A stretch of DNA of 64,000 bases from Stenotrophomonas maltophilia. GTDB lineage: Bacteria > Pseudomonadota > Gammaproteobacteria > Xanthomonadales > Xanthomonadaceae. Location: positions 3,914,750 to 3,978,749 of the forward strand of contig NZ_CP033877.1 of the NCBI RefSeq assembly GCF_006970445.1. The letters run 5' to 3'. Below, piece after piece: positions 19,765 through 28,901 of this stretch. A program made the translations under genes and the position numbers. The notes beneath the pieces were generated by a model. It did no database searches and was not told the origin of the DNA. It saw only the letters and a program-made list of their open reading frames with translations. Numbering within the stretch: the first letter of the stretch is position 1; each line of letters begins with the position of its first letter.

Positions 19765-19798
19765 AGGGCGGCCGCGCGCGACGCGATCGATGCATTAG

Positions 19799-21328
<1,530 letters not shown>

Positions 21329-21329
21329 C

Positions 21330-21405
21330 GGTAGTGCCGGCCGCTGGCCGGCACCCCATGATCATCGGGGCGTTTGCAGATTGCCGGCCAGCGGCCGGCA
21401 CTACC
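21330..21405. repeat. Inverted pair of SMAG palindromes between glpK and metQ
   Basis: GGTAGTGCCGGCCGCTGGCC (from 21330) and its reverse complement (21382-21405) face each other across about 28 bases. Each is itself a palindrome. Located between convergent genes, the pair could end transcription from both sides. Confidence 0.85.
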
Positions 21406-21411
21406 ACATGG

Positions 21412-22206
21412 TCAGAACGCCGGCAGCACAGCGCCCTTGTACTTGGTCTCGATGAAGGCCTTCACCTGCGGGCTGGTCAGGGCCTTGGCCAGCTTCTGCA
21501 CGCGGGCGTCGTCCTTGTTGTCCGGGCGCGCGACCAGGAAGTTCACGTACGGCGAATCCTTGCTCTCGATCGCCAGCGCATCCTTGGTCGGGTTGAGGCC
21601 GGCGTCCAGCGCGTAGTTGGTGTTGATCAGGGCCAGGTCGACCTGGTCCAGCACGCGCGGCAGCATCGCCGAGTCCAGCTCGCGGAACTTCAGGTTCTTC
21701 GGGTTGGCGATGATGTCGCGCTGGGTCGACAGCGCGTTGCTCGGGTCCTTCAGTTCGATCACGCCGGCCTTGTGCAGAAGGATCAGCGCGCGACTGTTGT
21801 TGCTCGGGTCGTTCGGGATCACCACGTCGGCGCCTTCACGCAGCTCGGCCAGCGACTTGACCTTGCGCGAGTACGCACCGAACGGCTCGATGTGCACGCC
21901 GATCACCTTCACCAGGTCGGTCTTGCGGTCGCGGTTGTAGGCATCCAGGTACGGCTCGGTCTGGAAGTAGTTGGCGTCCACCTGCTTCTGCACCAGCTGG
22001 TCGTTGGGCTGCACGTAGTCATTGAATACGCGCACGTCCAGGTCCACGCCTTCCTGCTTGAGGATCGGCTTGACCACCTCGAGGATCTCAGCGTGCGGCA
22101 CGGCTGTGGCGGCCACCACCAGCTTCTGCGAGGGTTCGCCGGACTTGCCGCAGGCGGTCAGGGCCAGCGCAGCGGCAAGCAGGGGCAGCAACAGGGTCTT
22201 CTTCAT
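21412..22206 (-). CDS. metQ: MetQ/NlpA substrate-binding lipoprotein
   Basis: Binding component of a methionine ABC importer, 264 residues. Lipoprotein signal MKKTLLLPLLAAALALTAC with lipidated Cys19. Family motifs: ATAVPHAEILE near the N-terminus, VFNDYVQPNDQLVQKQVDAN, IPNDPSNNSRALILL and LALINTNYALDAGL. The ABC ATPase and permease (metN, metI) are not adjacent; upstream in the same direction, 26 bases away, is a WYL regulator. The transporter is therefore either split in the genome or this is a stand-alone NlpA-like protein. Confidence 0.93.
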   Translation of the reverse strand: MKKTLLLPLLAAALALTACGKSGEPSQKLVVAATAVPHAEILEVVKPILKQEGVDLDVRVFNDYVQPNDQLVQKQVDANYFQTEPYLDAYNRDRKTDLVKVIGVHIEPFGAYSRKVKSLAELREGADVVIPNDPSNNSRALILLHKAGVIELKDPSNALSTQRDIIANPKNLKFRELDSAMLPRVLDQVDLALINTNYALDAGLNPTKDALAIESKDSPYVNFLVARPDNKDDARVQKLAKALTSPQVKAFIETKYKGAVLPAF

Positions 22207-22232
22207 GGGGGACTGGGTTCTCGGGGGGAGTT

Positions 22233-23204
22233 TCAGGATTTTTCGTAGTTGCTCAGGGCCAGCTCAAGCAACGCCTTGGCCTGCTCGCGCAGCATCATCG
22301 GCTCGACGATCTCGGCATCCGAGCCATAGTGCAGCACGTCCATCAGCAGTTCGCGCGAGACGCTGTACGGCACCTTCAGCTCATAGCGGCCGTCGGCCAG
22401 GAACCGGCCCTGCTGCTTGGAATGCCAGTGCTCGTCGGCCACCCAGCGCGCGGCCTTAGCGCTGAACAGGATGGTCGCCCAGCCCTTCGGCGCACCAGAG
22501 AAGATGCCGTAGCTGGCACCGAGCTGCTCGTCCAGTTCGCTGTCGGCGACATCACGGGCGGCGCTGTCGATCACCCGCGCCTTGTGGATGCGGTCCACCG
22601 CGAAGCTGCGCAGGGCCTCGCGGTCATGGTCCCAGGCATCCAGGTACCAGTTGTCGCGGTAATGGGTCAGGCGCTGCGGCGAGACGGTGCGCTTGGTCGG
22701 CTCGTCGGTGGAACGGGCGCGGTACTCGAACGCCAGCTGGCGGCGCTCCAGCACGGCCGACGCGACGCTGCGGAAGCTGCCCTCGTCGAACTTGCGGCCA
22801 CGGTGCGGAATCACCCGCACGCGGTCGACCGGCCAGCTGGAGACACCGGCCTGGGCTGCCAGCAGGCTCTCGATGCGCTGCTGCAGCGGGGCCAGCACCG
22901 ACGACAGCACGCCGCCGCCGGTACGCGCCAGCAGGTGCTGCGAGGCCAGCAGGGCATGCAGCTCCTCCGAGCTGAGCCACAGGCCGGGCAGCTCGAAGCG
23001 GTCGCTCTCGTCGGCCTGGTAACGGAAGCCGGCCTCGCCGTCGCCCTCGATCGGTGCCATCAGCGCATCGCGCAGGAAGGCCAGATCGCGGTAGACGGTG
23101 GCACGGGAGCAACCGAGCTTGTCCTGCAGGGTCGCCACCGTCACCGGATAGCGCGCGGACTTGAGCAGACGATGCAGGGCGGTGATGCGTTCGTATCGGT
23201 CCAT
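22233..23204 (-). CDS. YafY-type transcriptional regulator with HTH and WYL domains
   Basis: DNA-binding regulator of 323 residues. N-terminal HTH (MDRYERITALHRLLKSARYP, then TLQDKLGCSRATVYRDLAFL, about 1-60), a linker with WLSSEELHALLASQHLL, and a WYL domain (about 150-235; signature YRDNWYLDAWDHDREALRSF) thought to bind nucleic acid or small ligands. WYL regulators often control stress and defence genes, but no defence gene is nearby. Same strand as metQ, 26 bases upstream, so they may be cotranscribed. Start at 23204; a long upstream extension in frame lacks conservation. Confidence 0.9.
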   Translation of the reverse strand: MDRYERITALHRLLKSARYPVTVATLQDKLGCSRATVYRDLAFLRDALMAPIEGDGEAGFRYQADESDRFELPGLWLSSEELHALLASQHLLARTGGGVLSSVLAPLQQRIESLLAAQAGVSSWPVDRVRVIPHRGRKFDEGSFRSVASAVLERRQLAFEYRARSTDEPTKRTVSPQRLTHYRDNWYLDAWDHDREALRSFAVDRIHKARVIDSAARDVADSELDEQLGASYGIFSGAPKGWATILFSAKAARWVADEHWHSKQQGRFLADGRYELKVPYSVSRELLMDVLHYGSDAEIVEPMMLREQAKALLELALSNYEKS

Positions 23205-23285
23205 GCCCCCGATTATGTCCGAGTCGCGGGTCTTGTGTGGGACGTTTGGGCTATCGTGGTCGCCCCCACCCCCATGGAATGCCCG

Positions 23286-23888
23286 ATGCGCCGGTTGCCT
23301 GCCCTGTCCCTGCTGGCCTGCCTGCTGCTGGCCGCCTGCGATCGCGCGCCGGCGCCGGCCAGCACCGAGGCCCCGGTACCCGCCGCCGATCCGGCGCAGG
23401 CGGTGCTGGGCGCCAGCCAGCGTTTCGCGGCCCTGCGCAGCTTCCACGCCGAACTGGAGGTGCTGGGCGCACCGCAGCCGGTACGCAGCGCCATGGACTT
23501 CGTTGCGCCCGATCGTTTCCGGGTGGAGACTCCGGCCGGGCCGCAGACCATCGTCGGCGACACCATGTTCCTGCAGGCCGACGGTGCGATCCGCCAGGTG
23601 CCGACCCCGCCCGGCCTGCTCGAGCAGTGGCGCAACCCGCTGCCGGCCGATGCCCTGCCCGCCGACCTGAAGGCCGAAGACCTCGGCAGCCAGGCGCTGG
23701 ACGGGGTCGAGACCCGGCACTACCGGCTGCGCGGTACCCAGCCCGGCGAGCGCCTGGAGTACTGGGTGGATGCCCAGGGCCTGCCACGCCAGATCGTGCG
23801 CAGCGGCAGCAGCAATGGCCGCAGCTTCCAGCTGCGCCTGCGCTATTCGCGCTTCAACGACCCCGCATTGCGTGTCGATCTGCCCTGA
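23286..23888 (+). CDS. Lipoprotein of unknown function, LolA-like features
   Basis: Predicted lipoprotein, 200 residues. Signal MRRLPALSLLACLLLAAC with a canonical lipobox LAAC (Cys18), then an Ala/Pro-rich tether. The folded part (ALRSFHAELEVLGAPQPVRSA, then PDRFRVETPAGPQTIVGDTMFLQ, QALDGVETRHYRLRG and EYWVDAQGLPRQIV) resembles LolA/LppX-type folds that bind lipid or outer-membrane lipoproteins, but I cannot assign a family with confidence. An alternative ATG lies 12 bases upstream (23274). Divergent from the WYL regulator; followed by the DUF481 gene on the same strand. Confidence 0.75.
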   Translation: MRRLPALSLLACLLLAACDRAPAPASTEAPVPAADPAQAVLGASQRFAALRSFHAELEVLGAPQPVRSAMDFVAPDRFRVETPAGPQTIVGDTMFLQADGAIRQVPTPPGLLEQWRNPLPADALPADLKAEDLGSQALDGVETRHYRLRGTQPGERLEYWVDAQGLPRQIVRSGSSNGRSFQLRLRYSRFNDPALRVDLP

Positions 23889-23994
23889 ATAGGCGGTCGC
23901 GGCAACGTTCGCTGAAGCGTGCATTGGATCGATTCGGACCGCCATCACGCTTCCAGTATCATCACCGGCTGTTAACCGTTTCGGAGAAGCCTCG

Positions 23995-24771
23995 ATGTCC
24001 CTGCGCGTGTCCCTGCTGATCCCCCTGTTGCTGTGTGCGCCGCTCGCATACGCACAGGACGCCTCCCAACTGGCGGCGATGTCCTCGCCGTGGAGCGGCA
24101 GCGGCGGCGAGCTCGGCTTCGCCTCGGCACGCGGCAACAGCAGCACCGAGAGCTTCAATGGCCGCCTGCGCCTGCTCTACACCGACGGCGACTGGGTGCA
24201 CAGCATGGACCTGTTCGGCCTGCGCTCCAGCTCCAAGGTGACCGAGACCAACGACGACGGCACCACCACCCGCCGCAACAACACCACCGCCAATCGCTAC
24301 ACCGGCAGCGCCGGCAGTGCGCTGCAGCTGGGCGAGCATCGCCAGCTGTTCGCCAAGGTGCGCACCGAGCGCGACGACTTCGCCACCTATGATCGTCGCA
24401 GCTCGTTTGGCCTGGGTTACGGCACCCGCCTGTGGAGCACCGAGCGCTTTTCCTTTGACGCACTGGTCGGCCCGGGCGTCAGCCGCACTCACAGCACCGA
24501 AGACGACCGCACCCGCACCGGTCTGATCGGCCAAGGCCAGTTCGATCTGAAATACTCGCTGACCGACAACACCGACCTGGTGAACACGCTGCTGGTCGAA
24601 TCGGGTTCCTACAACACCTTCGGCCAGAACGATTTCGGCGTTTCGGTGAGCATGAACGAACACCTGGCGCTGAAGGCCGGCTGGCAGGCGCGTTACAACA
24701 GCGACGTCGCTGTGGACAAGCGCAAGACCGATACGCTGACCACGATGAACGTGGTCTACAAGTTCAAATAA
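23995..24771 (+). CDS. DUF481 (YdiY-like) outer-membrane protein
   Basis: Secreted protein of 258 residues. Signal peptide MSLRVSLLIPLLLCAPLAYA (cleavage near YAQDAS). The mature part matches the DUF481 pattern: GELGFASARGNSSTESFNGR at the start, NNTTANRYTGSAGSAL, then RSSFGLGYGTRLW, TDLVNTLLVESGSYNTFGQN and the ending MNVVYKFK, with alternating polar/hydrophobic strands that suggest a barrel. Function unknown in the family. CGGAGAAGCCTCG precedes the ATG. A strong terminator follows directly after the stop. Confidence 0.88.
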   Translation: MSLRVSLLIPLLLCAPLAYAQDASQLAAMSSPWSGSGGELGFASARGNSSTESFNGRLRLLYTDGDWVHSMDLFGLRSSSKVTETNDDGTTTRRNNTTANRYTGSAGSALQLGEHRQLFAKVRTERDDFATYDRRSSFGLGYGTRLWSTERFSFDALVGPGVSRTHSTEDDRTRTGLIGQGQFDLKYSLTDNTDLVNTLLVESGSYNTFGQNDFGVSVSMNEHLALKAGWQARYNSDVAVDKRKTDTLTTMNVVYKFK

Positions 24772-24773
24772 GA

Positions 24774-24800
24774 AACGGGCGCCAAGGCGCCCGTTCTTCA
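24774..24800 (+). terminator. Rho-independent terminator of the DUF481 gene
   Basis: AACGGGCGCC (24774-24783) pairs with GGCGCCCGTT (24786-24795), followed by CTTCATTT. Confidence 0.8.
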
Positions 24801-24804
24801 TTTC

Positions 24805-24833
24805 GGTAGTGCCGGCCGCTGGCCGGCACTACC
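24805..24833. repeat. SMAG palindrome
   Basis: GGTAGTGCCGGCC, then GCT, then GGCCGGCACTACC: a near-perfect 29-base palindrome between convergent genes. Confidence 0.85.
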
Positions 24834-24842
24834 TGCGGTGGC

Positions 24843-25754
24843 TCAGACGTTCAACAGCTCGCCGGCGCCACCATCCAGCAGCTGCCTGGCCACCTGCTGG
24901 CCCAGCGCTTCCGGATCACTGGCCGGGCCCACCGCCTCGGCACGTACCGCACGGCCATCGCTGGCACTGCCGACCAGCCCCTGCAGGTGCAGATCGCCGC
25001 CCTGCCACTGCGCGATCGCGGCCACCGGCACGTGGCAGCTGCCATGCAGCGCGCGGTTCATTGCCCGCTCGGCTTCCACGCAGGCGCGCGTAGCGGCGTC
25101 ATCAAGCGTGGCGAACAACGCCATCAGGCGCGTATTGCCACCGTCGCACTCCACCGCCACCGCCCCCTGCGCCGGGGCCGGCAGCCACTGTGGCGGCTGC
25201 AGGCGCGCGACGATGCGCCCGCCCAGGCCCAGACGCTCCAGGCCAGCCACGGCCAGCACGATGGCGTCGTAGCCACCGTTGTCGAGCTTGGCCAGGCGGG
25301 TGTTGACGTTGCCGCGCAGGTCCAGCAGCTCCAGGTCCGGGCGCAGCGCGCGCAGCTGGGCCTGGCGGCGCAACGACGAGGTGCCGACCCGCGCGCCGAT
25401 CGGCAGCGCGTCCAGCGAGGCGTACAGGTTGGAGACGAAACCATCGGCCGGATCGTGGCGGGTCAGCATCGCCGGCAGTGCGAAGGGGTCGTCCAGTTCC
25501 ATCGGCACATCCTTCAGCGAGTGCACGGCGCAGTCGGCCTCACCCCGCAGCATGGCCAGCTCCAGCTCCTTCAGGAACAGGCCCTTGCCACCGATGGCGG
25601 CCAGCGAGCGGTCCAGCACCTCATCACCGCGGGTGCTCATCGGCACCAGTTCCACATGCAGGCCGGGATGGGCCTGGCGCAGGCGGTCGGCGACGTGTTC
25701 GCTCTGCCAGAGGGCGAGCGGGCTCTTGCGGGTGGCGATGCGGACGGTTTCCAT
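24843..25754 (-). CDS. hemC: Hydroxymethylbilane synthase (porphobilinogen deaminase)
   Basis: Polymerises four porphobilinogens into hydroxymethylbilane in heme biosynthesis; cytoplasmic. 303 residues from the ATG at 25754. N-terminus [20 protein letters not shown]; catalytic region [14 protein letters not shown] and [12 protein letters not shown]; domain 2 with [11 protein letters not shown] and [13 protein letters not shown]; and the dipyrromethane cofactor Cys in GSCHVPVAA. In pseudomonads hemC follows algZ-algR, and here it is also downstream of algR, but separated by about 650 bases filled with structured repeats. Confidence 0.98.
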   Translation of the reverse strand: METVRIATRKSPLALWQSEHVADRLRQAHPGLHVELVPMSTRGDEVLDRSLAAIGGKGLFLKELELAMLRGEADCAVHSLKDVPMELDDPFALPAMLTRHDPADGFVSNLYASLDALPIGARVGTSSLRRQAQLRALRPDLELLDLRGNVNTRLAKLDNGGYDAIVLAVAGLERLGLGGRIVARLQPPQWLPAPAQGAVAVECDGGNTRLMALFATLDDAATRACVEAERAMNRALHGSCHVPVAAIAQWQGGDLHLQGLVGSASDGRAVRAEAVGPASDPEALGQQVARQLLDGGAGELLNV

Positions 25755-25838
25755 CCGGTCATTATCGCGCCTTCGGCGCGGATACGGCCAACGGCGGAGC
25801 CCCTCGTGGCTGCTGCATCGGCTGGATCTATCGCGCTT

Positions 25839-25942
25839 GGCCGGGGCGGTGGGGTCATGCGGGGACGCCGTAAACCCATCCCTGGGGGCTTGGCCGCGGC
25901 ATCCATGCCGCGGACACCCCGCCTGCCCCCACCGCCCCGACC
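25839..25942. repeat. Structured repeat family A, copy 1
   Basis: GC-rich arms of 26 bases (25839-25864 and 25917-25942, three mismatches; inner ends GCGGGG / CCCCGC) enclose a 52-base core. The core begins with ACGCCGTAAACCCATCC and continues into a hairpin CCGCGGCAT/ATGCCGCGG. Copy 2 at 26117-26303 carries the same head in reverse orientation. Confidence 0.8.
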
Positions 25943-26020
25943 TCTGACAGTTTCCGTGTGCGCCAGCCACGGAAGATCAAAAGAAGAAAGCAGAAGCAAA
26001 AGCATCAGCCCAGGGCTTCC

Positions 26021-26060
26021 GGGGTCAGATCCCTTTTCCGCAGGAAAGGGATCTGACCCC
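26021..26060. repeat. Long palindrome, sister of the glpD-end palindrome
   Basis: GGGGTCAGATCCCTTTTCC and GGAAAGGGATCTGACCCC pair almost perfectly. Compared with 19687-19727, AGAGCCC/GGGCTCT has become AGATCCC/GGGATCT, so both sides changed together. Confidence 0.85.
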
Positions 26061-26116
26061 TCTTTCCAAGCCGATAACAACAATGCTCTTGCTGTCCGAT
26101 GCAGTGGAGAACGAGA

Positions 26117-26303
26117 GGGTTGGGCCGGGGTGGGGTGGCGGGACCGTTGGCGCCATGGGCCCGAGGTAAGCCTCGGGCGGGTTGGGCAGGACGCCCAACC
26201 CCGGTCTTGCCGTGTGCGCAGGATTGCGCACACGTGCAAGGCGCCATCGAGCCCCCATGGATGGGTTTACGGCGTGTCCCGCCACCCCACCCCGGCCCGA
26301 CCC
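26117..26303. repeat. Structured repeat family A, copy 2 (nested hairpins)
   Basis: Arms of 28 bases (26117-26144 and 26276-26303) match at 27 positions. Inside, on the minus strand, the head ACGCCGTAAACCCATCC is shared with copy 1 (25 of 27 bases over the longer head). It is followed by several further hairpins: GTGTGCGCA/TGCGCACAC, GGGTTGGGC/GCCCAACCC and CCCGAGG/CCTCGGG. It looks like copy 1 with additional palindromes inserted. Confidence 0.8.
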
Positions 26304-26337
26304 AGCACGCAAGAACAACGAGCCGATCAACCTGCTG

Positions 26338-26367
26338 TTGATCTTGATCTTGATCTTGATGTTGATC
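26338..26367 (+). repeat. TTGATC hexanucleotide tandem repeat
   Basis: Five units of TTGATC in a row with one G/C variant in the fourth, just downstream of algR (its stop codon is 35 bases away on the minus strand). Confidence 0.85.
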
Positions 26368-26402
26368 TGTAAGCAGTCGCGGCCGCAGGCCGCGCGGAAC
26401 AC

Positions 26403-27134
26403 TCACAGATGCCGCAATTCCTGTTTCAGCGTCGCCACACACCGGCGGCTGACTTCCAGCGGCTGCTTGCCATGCCGCAGCACCGCCTGCACCTGGCCGC
26501 CCGAGCCTCGACGCAGCTCCACCAGCTCGTGGCGTGCCACCAGGCAGTTGCGATGGATGCGGATGAAACGGCTGGCGAACTCTTCTTCCAGCGACTTCAG
26601 CGATTCCTCGATCAGGTCCTCGCCGCGCGCGTGGTGCACCACCACGTACTTCTCCTCGGCCTGCAGGTAGTGGATATCGTCCAGCGGAATCAGCCGCAGG
26701 CTGCCACGCAGGCGTGCGCACAGCACGCTGCGTGCCTGTTGCCCGCTGTGCTCCTGCGGCTGGCCATCGCGGCCGGCCAGGAACGTGCGTGCACGTGCAA
26801 TCGCCGCCGCCAGTCGTTCGGCGCGTACCGGCTTCATCAGGTAGTCGATCGCCGCGGCCTCGAACGCAGACAACGCATGCGCATCGTAGGCGGTGCAGAA
26901 CACCACCGCCGGCCGCGGTTCGAAGCTGGCCAGATGACGCGCCGCTTCCAGGCCATCCAGCCCGGGCATCGCGATATCCAGCAGGACCAGGTCAGGCTGC
27001 AGCTCCGCGCACGCGTGCAGGGCCTGCTCGCCGTTGCCGGCCTCGGCCACCACGTCCACGCCGTCCTGTGCCGCCAACAGGCTGCGCAGGCGCTCGCGCG
27101 CCAGTGGTTCGTCATCAGCGATGACTACCCTCAC
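26403..27134 (-). CDS. algR: AlgR-type LytTR response regulator
   Basis: Cytoplasmic transcription regulator of 243 residues. Receiver domain with acidic pocket IADDEP and phospho-acceptor Asp53 in LVLLDIAMPGLDG, plus AYDAHALSAFEAAAIDYLMKP. C-terminal LytTR DNA-binding domain (about 140-243) with IPLDDIHYLQAEEKYVVVH and FIRIHRNCLVARHELVEL. In Pseudomonas AlgR governs alginate, type IV pili and virulence genes together with AlgZ; in Stenotrophomonas the targets are not evident from the sequence. Immediately downstream of algZ (10-base gap), so the two form one unit. Confidence 0.93.
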   Translation of the reverse strand: MRVVIADDEPLARERLRSLLAAQDGVDVVAEAGNGEQALHACAELQPDLVLLDIAMPGLDGLEAARHLASFEPRPAVVFCTAYDAHALSAFEAAAIDYLMKPVRAERLAAAIARARTFLAGRDGQPQEHSGQQARSVLCARLRGSLRLIPLDDIHYLQAEEKYVVVHHARGEDLIEESLKSLEEEFASRFIRIHRNCLVARHELVELRRGSGGQVQAVLRHGKQPLEVSRRCVATLKQELRHL

Positions 27135-27144
27135 GATCGTTCCC

Positions 27145-28188
27145 TCACTGGATCGGCACTGTCACCTGGCAGGCATAGTAGCCCTCGCTCCAGCCAGCCG
27201 TCATCCGCGCGGCGCTGCCAAAGCGCCAGGCCAGCCGATGGCCGATGCTGTGCTGGGCATGGCCGGTCCCCCGCGCCAACGCCAGCCCGGGCGCCTGCGG
27301 ATCGGGCGCCGGGTTGCGCACGCGGATCTGCAGCACATTGCCCTCGCGCGCCAGCTGCAGTTCGATGGTGCCGCCATCGGGCAGGCGCGAGATGCCATGC
27401 AGCACGGCGTTTTCCACCAGCGGCTGCAGTACCAGCCTTGGCAACGGCAGGTCCCAGGGCAGCGGCTCGTCGCGCTGCCAACGCACCTGCAGGCGTTCGC
27501 CCAGGCGCAGCGATTCGATCGACAGGTAGCGCTCGGCCAGCTCGCATTCGTCGCGCAGGGTGGAATCGCCCTCGCCCGCACCCAACGCGGCGCGGAACAG
27601 ATCGGACAGATCGAGCACCGCGCGCTCGGCCACCGCAGGATCGCGATGCAGCAGGCTGGCGATGAGGTTCATGCTGTTGAACAGGAAGTGCGGACGGATC
27701 CGCGCCTGCAGCGCGTCGGCCTGGGCGCGCGCATTGGCCTGCACCTGCGCGGCCCAGCGATCACTTACGTAGAAATAGCGCAGCGCCAGCGCGGCAATCA
27801 GCGCCGTGGTTGCCGCGCTGCCGAGGGTGAAACGCCAGAAGCTGATGCCGCTGGCGAAGTTGTCGCCCAGCACCGCGTACAAGGCATGCACGATGCCGGC
27901 ACAGACCACCGCGATCAGGGTCGCCAACGTAATCGCAGCGACCGCCCCCAGCATCTGTGGCAGCCTCGACAGTGCCTTCCGCAGCAGGCACAGGCTCGCG
28001 GTCACCGCCAACGCAAGCCACAACGCAAAGCCACTGGCCGACAGCAGTTCGCCGAAGGTCCAGTGGCGGCTGCCATCCGGGGCCAGCGCCAGCAGCACCA
28101 CTACCAGCTCGGCCAGGCCGAGCATCGCCGCCAGCCGCGGCAGGCGGCACAGTTCCGGCATCCACGGCGGTGTGCTGGCCGGAGGCAT
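27145..28188 (-). CDS. algZ: AlgZ/FimS-type LytS-like sensor histidine kinase
   Basis: Membrane sensor kinase of 347 residues partnering AlgR. Four to five hydrophobic helices (about 18-140), then the His-kinase region with RIRPHFLFNSMNLIASLL (His167) and the ATPase part with LVLQPLVENAVLHGIS. The usual second glycine box (GTGIGL) is altered to GTGHAQHSIGHRL, so ATP-lid function may be reduced; pseudomonad AlgZ/FimS is also known for unorthodox kinase motifs. It overlaps neither neighbour: 3 bases after the esterase gene and 10 before algR, a tight operon. Confidence 0.9.
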   Translation of the reverse strand: MPPASTPPWMPELCRLPRLAAMLGLAELVVVLLALAPDGSRHWTFGELLSASGFALWLALAVTASLCLLRKALSRLPQMLGAVAAITLATLIAVVCAGIVHALYAVLGDNFASGISFWRFTLGSAATTALIAALALRYFYVSDRWAAQVQANARAQADALQARIRPHFLFNSMNLIASLLHRDPAVAERAVLDLSDLFRAALGAGEGDSTLRDECELAERYLSIESLRLGERLQVRWQRDEPLPWDLPLPRLVLQPLVENAVLHGISRLPDGGTIELQLAREGNVLQIRVRNPAPDPQAPGLALARGTGHAQHSIGHRLAWRFGSAARMTAGWSEGYYACQVTVPIQ

Positions 28189-28191
28189 GGT

Positions 28192-28851
28192 TCAGGCCGC
28201 GCCCAGGCGTTCCTGCAGCCAGTCACCCAGTGCCTGGATTTCCTCGGCACAGACCTGGTGGGCCATCGGGTAGCTGTGCCACTCCACGTCCAGGCCCAGC
28301 GTACGCAGCGCCTGTGCGCTGTGCGCGGCCACGGCCTGCGGGATCACCGGATCACCACTGCCATGGGCCATGAACACCGGCACCTGCACCGCCCCTTCAA
28401 CACGCTTGGCGCTGTCGGCTTCGGGCAGATAGGTGGACAGTGCGATCAAGCCGGCCAGCGGCGCGGTACGCGACAGCGCGGCGGTCAGGATGATCGCGCC
28501 ACCCTGCGAGAAGCCGGCCAGGAAGATCTTCCCGGCCGGGATGCCACGCTCGATTTCACGGGCGATCAGCGCGTCCAGCTGCACCACCGATTCCTGCACG
28601 CCAGCCATGTCGGCGCGCGAACGGAAGTCCATGCCGACGATGTCGTACCAGCCGCGCATCGGCACGCCGTTGTTGATCGTGATCGGCCGCACCGGTGCGT
28701 GCGGGAACACGAAGCGCAGCGCCGGCCAGTGCGGCCGCACCAGCTCCGGCACGATCGGCGCGAAATCATGGCCGTCGGCGCCGAGGCCGTGCAGCCAGAT
28801 CACCGACCACTGCGGCGAGGCGCCGGTTTCCTGTTCCACCGTTTGCAGCAT
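28192..28851 (-). CDS. Carboxylesterase / phospholipase family alpha/beta hydrolase
   Basis: Cytoplasmic serine hydrolase of 219 residues, similar in pattern to pseudomonad carboxylesterase EstB and the acyl-protein thioesterase group. Visible: oxyanion-side motif SVIWLHGLGADGHDF, nucleophile elbow LAGFSQGGAI, acidic loop MAHGSGDPVIP, and catalytic His in YPMAHQVC. The physiological substrate is unknown. It sits between opgH and algZ in one direction with short gaps, so it may be cotranscribed with the two-component pair. Confidence 0.9.
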   Translation of the reverse strand: MLQTVEQETGASPQWSVIWLHGLGADGHDFAPIVPELVRPHWPALRFVFPHAPVRPITINNGVPMRGWYDIVGMDFRSRADMAGVQESVVQLDALIAREIERGIPAGKIFLAGFSQGGAIILTAALSRTAPLAGLIALSTYLPEADSAKRVEGAVQVPVFMAHGSGDPVIPQAVAAHSAQALRTLGLDVEWHSYPMAHQVCAEEIQALGDWLQERLGAA

Positions 28852-28901
28852 GATGCGGCTCCTTCAAGTTCGAGCCGCATTATGCCGCTGGCACGGGGCG
28901 A

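Noticed and set aside
22207..22232. SAM riboswitch ahead of metQ
   Set aside because: The gap is only 26 bases, too short for a riboswitch.
25755..26402. CRISPR array in the hemC-algR gap
   Set aside because: The repeats are inverted and differ in length; there are no regular direct repeats with unique spacers.
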